Shown piece by piece: positions 60,695 through 64,000 of a stretch of 64,000 bases of DNA; the first letter of the stretch is position 1; each line of letters opens with the position of its first letter. The notes beneath the pieces were generated by a model. That model saw only the letters and a program-made list of their open reading frames with translations, was not told where the DNA came from and did no database searches. Location: NCBI RefSeq assembly GCF_001513785.1, contig NZ_LNQS01000009.1:434001-498000 (forward strand), read 5' to 3'. The DNA comes from Rheinheimera sp. EpRS3. Its GTDB lineage: Bacteria > Pseudomonadota > Gammaproteobacteria > Enterobacterales > Alteromonadaceae. A program made the position numbers and the translations under genes.

Positions 60695-62947
60695 ATGAAA
60701 GGCGCGGCGCATACAGAAGTGTATCTGGATAACAATGCTACCACACCGGTACTGCCGGTTGCTGCAGAGGCAGCGATGCATGCGATGCAGCGTGGCTATG
60801 GTAACCCCAGCAGCAGCCACGCTACCGGTATTAAAGCCAAAGCAGAACTGGAAACTACCCGCGCTTTGGCGCGGCAGTTAATCGGCGCCCGCAGTGGTGA
60901 CATTGTATTTACCTCAGGGGCGACAGAGGGCATTCAAGCCTCGATTGTTTCGGCGTTAATGGCGGCCCGGGCGCAGGGCAAAACCGGCGCAGCAACCTTA
61001 TTGCTGTATGGCGCTACTGAGCATAAAGCGGTGCCGGAAAGCCTGAAACACTGGAACCGGGTATTGCAGCTTAATGCCACGGTAAAGGCCATTCCGGTTA
61101 ATCAGCATGGTGTTTTAGACAACGACTTTATCCGCGAGCACCTGCCCTGTGCAGTAATGATTTGCACTATGGCGGCGAATAATGAAACCGGCGTAAAGCA
61201 GGATCTGGTGGCGCTGGAGCAACTGATCCGCAGCGTTAACCCGCAAGTTTACTGGATGGTAGATTGTGTGCAGGCGCTGGGCAAAATGTCGCTGAATATT
61301 GCCGATACCAGCATTGATTACGCGCCCTTTAGTGGCCATAAGCTGTACGCGCCTAAAGGCATCGGCTTTTTGTATGTACGCAAAGACACGCCTTATCAGC
61401 CTTTTATTGCCGGTGGCGGCCAGGAAAGTGGTTTACGCTCGGGTACCGAAAACCTGCCTGGTATCGCCGCTTTGCACGCCATTTTTTCTGAACTGGCCAA
61501 AACCAGCGGCTCTGTTTTTCAAACTGAAGCCACACTGTGGCACTACCGCCAGCAACTTATTGCAGCATTACAGCAGGTGTTTCCTGCTTTGGTGCTTAAC
61601 AGTGATATACCGCATGTGGTGCCCACTACGATTAATTTTTCGGTGCCGGGTTTTTACAGCAAAGACATTATGGATTTGTTTGATGCTGCCGGTATCCGCG
61701 TAAGTTCGGGTTCGGCCTGCAGTTCTAAAGTGCCCAGCAGTTTTGTGCTTGATGCCATGGGGCTGGACAGCTGGCGCTCACAAGGTGCTATCCGCTTATC
61801 CTTTGGCCCGGCGATGACTAAAGCGGAATGTGAACACGCTTGCCAGGCTATTACTGCGCTTAAAGCAGTGGTATCTAAGCATTGTCTGGTGCTGACCGAT
61901 GCCACACCAACACTGGAAATTCATGCCCGCGGCTTACTGCAGCTAAAGCATGAAGCCTTATGCAGCTATGTACTGATCTGCCCTGACAGCCTCGAAGCAC
62001 TGGTGATAGATCCGGTATTGCCGCTGGCCGGCCGTATTGCCAATATTATTCAGGGCCATGGCTTACAGTTAAAAGCCGTACTGGATACTCATTTGCATCA
62101 GGATCATCAGTCGGCACGCACAGAATTATTAACCTTGCTGGGTAATCCCTGCGCCGGTAGCGGCTGTGATGTATTAGGCTGGCCTGAACACAGCATTGAA
62201 ATTCAGCTTGGGCCCTATCAGTTAACCCGGTTGGCCACACCGGGTCATACGCCTGAAGCGGTGAGTATTTTGCTGCACAAACAGCAACAGCTGCTATGCG
62301 CTTTTACCGGTGATGTGATACTGCCAGGTGGAGTGGGCCGCACAGATTTACCCGGTGGTGATATTTCAGCACTGGCAAACAGCATCCGGCTACTGGCAGG
62401 CAAAGTAGGGCAGCAGACCTTGTTGTTATCCAGCCATGATTACGCGCAACGCTTTTTTACCAGCCTGGCACTGGCAGCATCAGAGCAGCCGCTGATCCAG
62501 GCCCTGCTGAACAATCAGCCGCACACCGAATGGCAACCGCAGTTACAGCAACAGGCTGTTACTTTACAGCAGGCCAGCAGTTATTTTTGTGGCTTGGTTG
62601 AGGTAAGTTTATCTGATGCCACTGATGTGATTGCACCAGAGCAACTGGCCGCATTTTTACAGCAATGGCCACAAATGCAGGTGGTGGATGTACGTGAGCC
62701 GCATGAGCAAAGTGCCGGTGCGCTGGCACAGTATTTACCGGCAGCTTATCTGGCACAACACAGCGTGCAGGAAATACCGTTATCCAAGCTGGCCGATGCG
62801 GTTATTCACCAGCAGTTGCACAAGGAGCAGCCTTTGTTGCTGGTATGCCGCTCAGGTAACCGTAGCCTGGTAGCCTGCAAAGTGCTGGGGCGTTTGGGCT
62901 TTCAGCAGGTATTTAACCTAAAAGGTGGCACTGCGCTGCTGTGTTAA
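60695..62947 (+). CDS. Cysteine desulfurase - persulfide dioxygenase - rhodanese fusion protein
   Basis: A 750-residue three-domain protein. Residues 1-400 form a NifS/IscS-type cysteine desulfurase: VYLDNNATTP at the start, PLP Lys216 in SGHKLYAPKG, and the persulfide Cys342 in SSGSACSS. Residues about 405-620 form a metallo-beta-lactamase domain of ETHE1/persulfide-dioxygenase type: HLHQDH (His466, His468, Asp470, His471), His518 in TPGHTPE, Asp540 in FTGDVILPGGVGRTD, and His581 in SSHDY. Residues about 650-750 form a rhodanese: Cys718 in CRSGNRS. All key residues appear intact. It could strip sulfur from cysteine, oxidise the persulfide and transfer it. Two-domain dioxygenase-rhodanese fusions are known; I do not know of this three-domain form being studied. 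ATG 60695. Confidence 0.88.
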   Translation: MKGAAHTEVYLDNNATTPVLPVAAEAAMHAMQRGYGNPSSSHATGIKAKAELETTRALARQLIGARSGDIVFTSGATEGIQASIVSALMAARAQGKTGAATLLLYGATEHKAVPESLKHWNRVLQLNATVKAIPVNQHGVLDNDFIREHLPCAVMICTMAANNETGVKQDLVALEQLIRSVNPQVYWMVDCVQALGKMSLNIADTSIDYAPFSGHKLYAPKGIGFLYVRKDTPYQPFIAGGGQESGLRSGTENLPGIAALHAIFSELAKTSGSVFQTEATLWHYRQQLIAALQQVFPALVLNSDIPHVVPTTINFSVPGFYSKDIMDLFDAAGIRVSSGSACSSKVPSSFVLDAMGLDSWRSQGAIRLSFGPAMTKAECEHACQAITALKAVVSKHCLVLTDATPTLEIHARGLLQLKHEALCSYVLICPDSLEALVIDPVLPLAGRIANIIQGHGLQLKAVLDTHLHQDHQSARTELLTLLGNPCAGSGCDVLGWPEHSIEIQLGPYQLTRLATPGHTPEAVSILLHKQQQLLCAFTGDVILPGGVGRTDLPGGDISALANSIRLLAGKVGQQTLLLSSHDYAQRFFTSLALAASEQPLIQALLNNQPHTEWQPQLQQQAVTLQQASSYFCGLVEVSLSDATDVIAPEQLAAFLQQWPQMQVVDVREPHEQSAGALAQYLPAAYLAQHSVQEIPLSKLADAVIHQQLHKEQPLLLVCRSGNRSLVACKVLGRLGFQQVFNLKGGTALLC

Positions 62948-62957
62948 AACAGTTGTG

Positions 62958-62984
62958 AAAAAAACGCCAGCAGTTGCTGGCGTT
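62958..62984 (-). terminator. Terminator of the sigma-chrR operon
   Basis: On the minus strand AACGCCAGCA-AC-TGCTGGCGTT is followed by TTTTTC. The same stem may also serve the convergent fusion gene. Confidence 0.85.
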
Positions 62985-62999
62985 AATCGGGTATGGCGG

Positions 63000-63689
63000 T
63001 TAGTAAAAAAACTGCTGTAGCGGGTTAAGTAACCGGGTTAAGCCTTTTTTAAACTTTAACGGCGCACTTAGTACCGACAGGCATAAGCAATCTTCGTCCG
63101 CCATGGTGCGCGGTGTGTGGGTATCGTCCGGTGAGTTAATCAGCAAATCACCGGCTTTATATTCGCCGTTTTCATCAACAATTTTACCGGCCAGCACTAA
63201 TGTCATTTCCAGCCCCAGGTGAGTATGCTGCGGCACTTCAGTGTCTTTACTGATATACAGTAACGATACATGATAATCGTTGCCTGCTGGCAATTTCGCC
63301 GTTGCTATACCACCCAGATGCAACCATTTGCCGTGGTTTGCTGCCAGGCGTTGTAAGGCACGCGGCACAACAAACTCACGCTGGTTAACTATAATGGGCT
63401 CAGCGGCCTGTGCAGACAATTGCGCCTGCGTGGCAGCAGCCTGTTTAGACAATTGCGGCTGCGCCATAATGTCGTTCAGCATATGTTGCCAGTCGGTAGT
63501 GTTGGTTTTAACCGGTTGCTGCGTCAACTGACAGGCTAAATCCGCGGTAATATCACGGCTAAGCTGCTGACAATGCGGGCACAGGTCAATATGCGCTGCC
63601 ACAGCCAGCGCTACGTCGGCGCTTAAAGAGCCTTCGGCATGTTGCTCCAGCAACGACATGCCAGGGTGAAACTTAATTGCGTGCGCCAT
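63000..63689 (-). CDS. ChrR-family zinc anti-sigma factor with cupin domain
   Basis: A 229-residue protein of the ChrR group. The N-terminal anti-sigma domain has the zinc motif HIDLCPHC (HxxxCxxC, about residues 32-39), and the C-terminal cupin (about 120-215) contains PQHTHLGLEMTLVLAGKIVDENGEYKAGDLL. ChrR binds and holds the adjacent ECF sigma factor (RpoE type) and releases it on singlet oxygen or organic hydroperoxide. It overlaps the sigma gene by 17 bases, so both are coexpressed. The stress it senses here is inferred from family. Confidence 0.93.
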   Translation of the reverse strand: MAHAIKFHPGMSLLEQHAEGSLSADVALAVAAHIDLCPHCQQLSRDITADLACQLTQQPVKTNTTDWQHMLNDIMAQPQLSKQAAATQAQLSAQAAEPIIVNQREFVVPRALQRLAANHGKWLHLGGIATAKLPAGNDYHVSLLYISKDTEVPQHTHLGLEMTLVLAGKIVDENGEYKAGDLLINSPDDTHTPRTMADEDCLCLSVLSAPLKFKKGLTRLLNPLQQFFY

Positions 63690-64000
63690 CTAATGCCTCT
63701 CTTAATCTGTCCAGCGCTAAGCGGATGCGCGACTTCACTGTACCCAGTGGAATAGCCAGTTCATCCGATACTTCCTGATGCGATTTTTCCTGCAAATATA
63801 CTCTTTCCATTACCTCGCGCTGTGCCGGCGGCAGGCTGGCAAAGTGCGGTGCTAATTTTTCCATCAGCAACTGTGTGTCCCATTGTGAGGCATCGGTGTC
63901 GGCTTCCTGCTCCGGGTATTCACCGTTAAGCCATAAATCATCAGCACTGACATCATCTTTGCGGCTTTGCTTTTTGCGGAGCATATCAAAGCGCACATTT
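63673..64000 (-). CDS. ECF RNA polymerase sigma factor (partner of ChrR), 5' end outside window
   Basis: The frame is open to the right edge, so the N-terminal (region 2) part is cut off. The visible residues begin NVRFDMLRKKQSRKD (end of region 2, as in RIDxLRR) and include region 4: LPPAQREVMERVYLQEKSHQEVSDELAIPLGTVKSRIRLALDRLREAL (split over two helices, helix-turn-helix). It overlaps the downstream chrR gene by 17 bases. The pair matches the RpoE-ChrR singlet-oxygen system. Confidence 0.93.
   Translation of the reverse strand, partial: NVRFDMLRKKQSRKDDVSADDLWLNGEYPEQEADTDASQWDTQLLMEKLAPHFASLPPAQREVMERVYLQEKSHQEVSDELAIPLGTVKSRIRLALDRLREALDGARN

Overview
This window looks like a chromosomal segment of a marine or freshwater gammaproteobacterium near Rheinheimera/Alishewanella/Arsukibacterium (Alteromonadales/Chromatiaceae border). 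The placement rests on gene content and protein resemblance judged by eye (XrtA/PEP-CTERM exopolysaccharide genes, fadIJ with an enterobacterial-type FadR, hdfR-maoP, folX-yfcH, smrB-prmB-aroC, kdpFABC-DE). No phage, IS element, CRISPR array or rRNA operon was seen. It reads as dense, native chromosome with many overlapping start/stop codons.

Layout. 1-5.7 kb: the end of an XrtA-type exopolysaccharide locus (export protein, chain-length protein, tyrosine autokinase, outer-membrane barrel, and a convergent ATPase). 6.0-6.3 kb: tRNA-Ala and two identical tRNA-Glu genes behind a strong promoter. 6.4-10.2 kb: tesA divergent from ybbA-ybbP. 10.2-13.8 kb: yfcH, folX and a PepSY/PhoP-like/PhoQ-like operon. 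14.1-17.3 kb: comEA-like gene, an EAL-HDOD protein and putP. 17.5-24.4 kb: a MoxR/Bat operon. 24.6-28.2 kb: fadIJ behind a near-perfect FadR operator, then an unlisted 42-residue membrane protein. 28.3-35.5 kb: hdfR/maoP, a c-di-GMP protein, an M16 protease and sixA. 35.5-41.5 kb: smrB divergent from prmB-aroC-MFS-NAD kinase-like-yfcL-fklB. 41.5-42.6 kb: apbE.

42.7-56.9 kb is a potassium-uptake island: kdpF-A-B-C, a TorF-type porin, kdpD-E, then on the other strand trkH with its own KdpD-like kinase lacking the KdpD/Usp front half and its own KdpE-like regulator, then ktrA-ktrB. The trkH/ktrA intergenic region carries an exact tandem 11-bp repeat whose 10-bp core (AAATCTTTAT) also occurs upstream of kdpF, which suggests one regulon for all three K+ systems. 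I consider this the strongest lead.

57-64 kb: GNAT, an ArsR-like regulator with a clear palindromic operator in front of a nemA-type reductase, a folded intergenic element, dsbB, fadR, a 750-residue three-domain protein (NifS/IscS-type cysteine desulfurase + ETHE1-type persulfide dioxygenase + rhodanese), and a ChrR/ECF sigma pair that runs off the right edge. The three-domain fusion is the second main lead: its key residues in all three domains appear intact, so it could take sulfur from cysteine to sulfite or thiosulfate on one chain.
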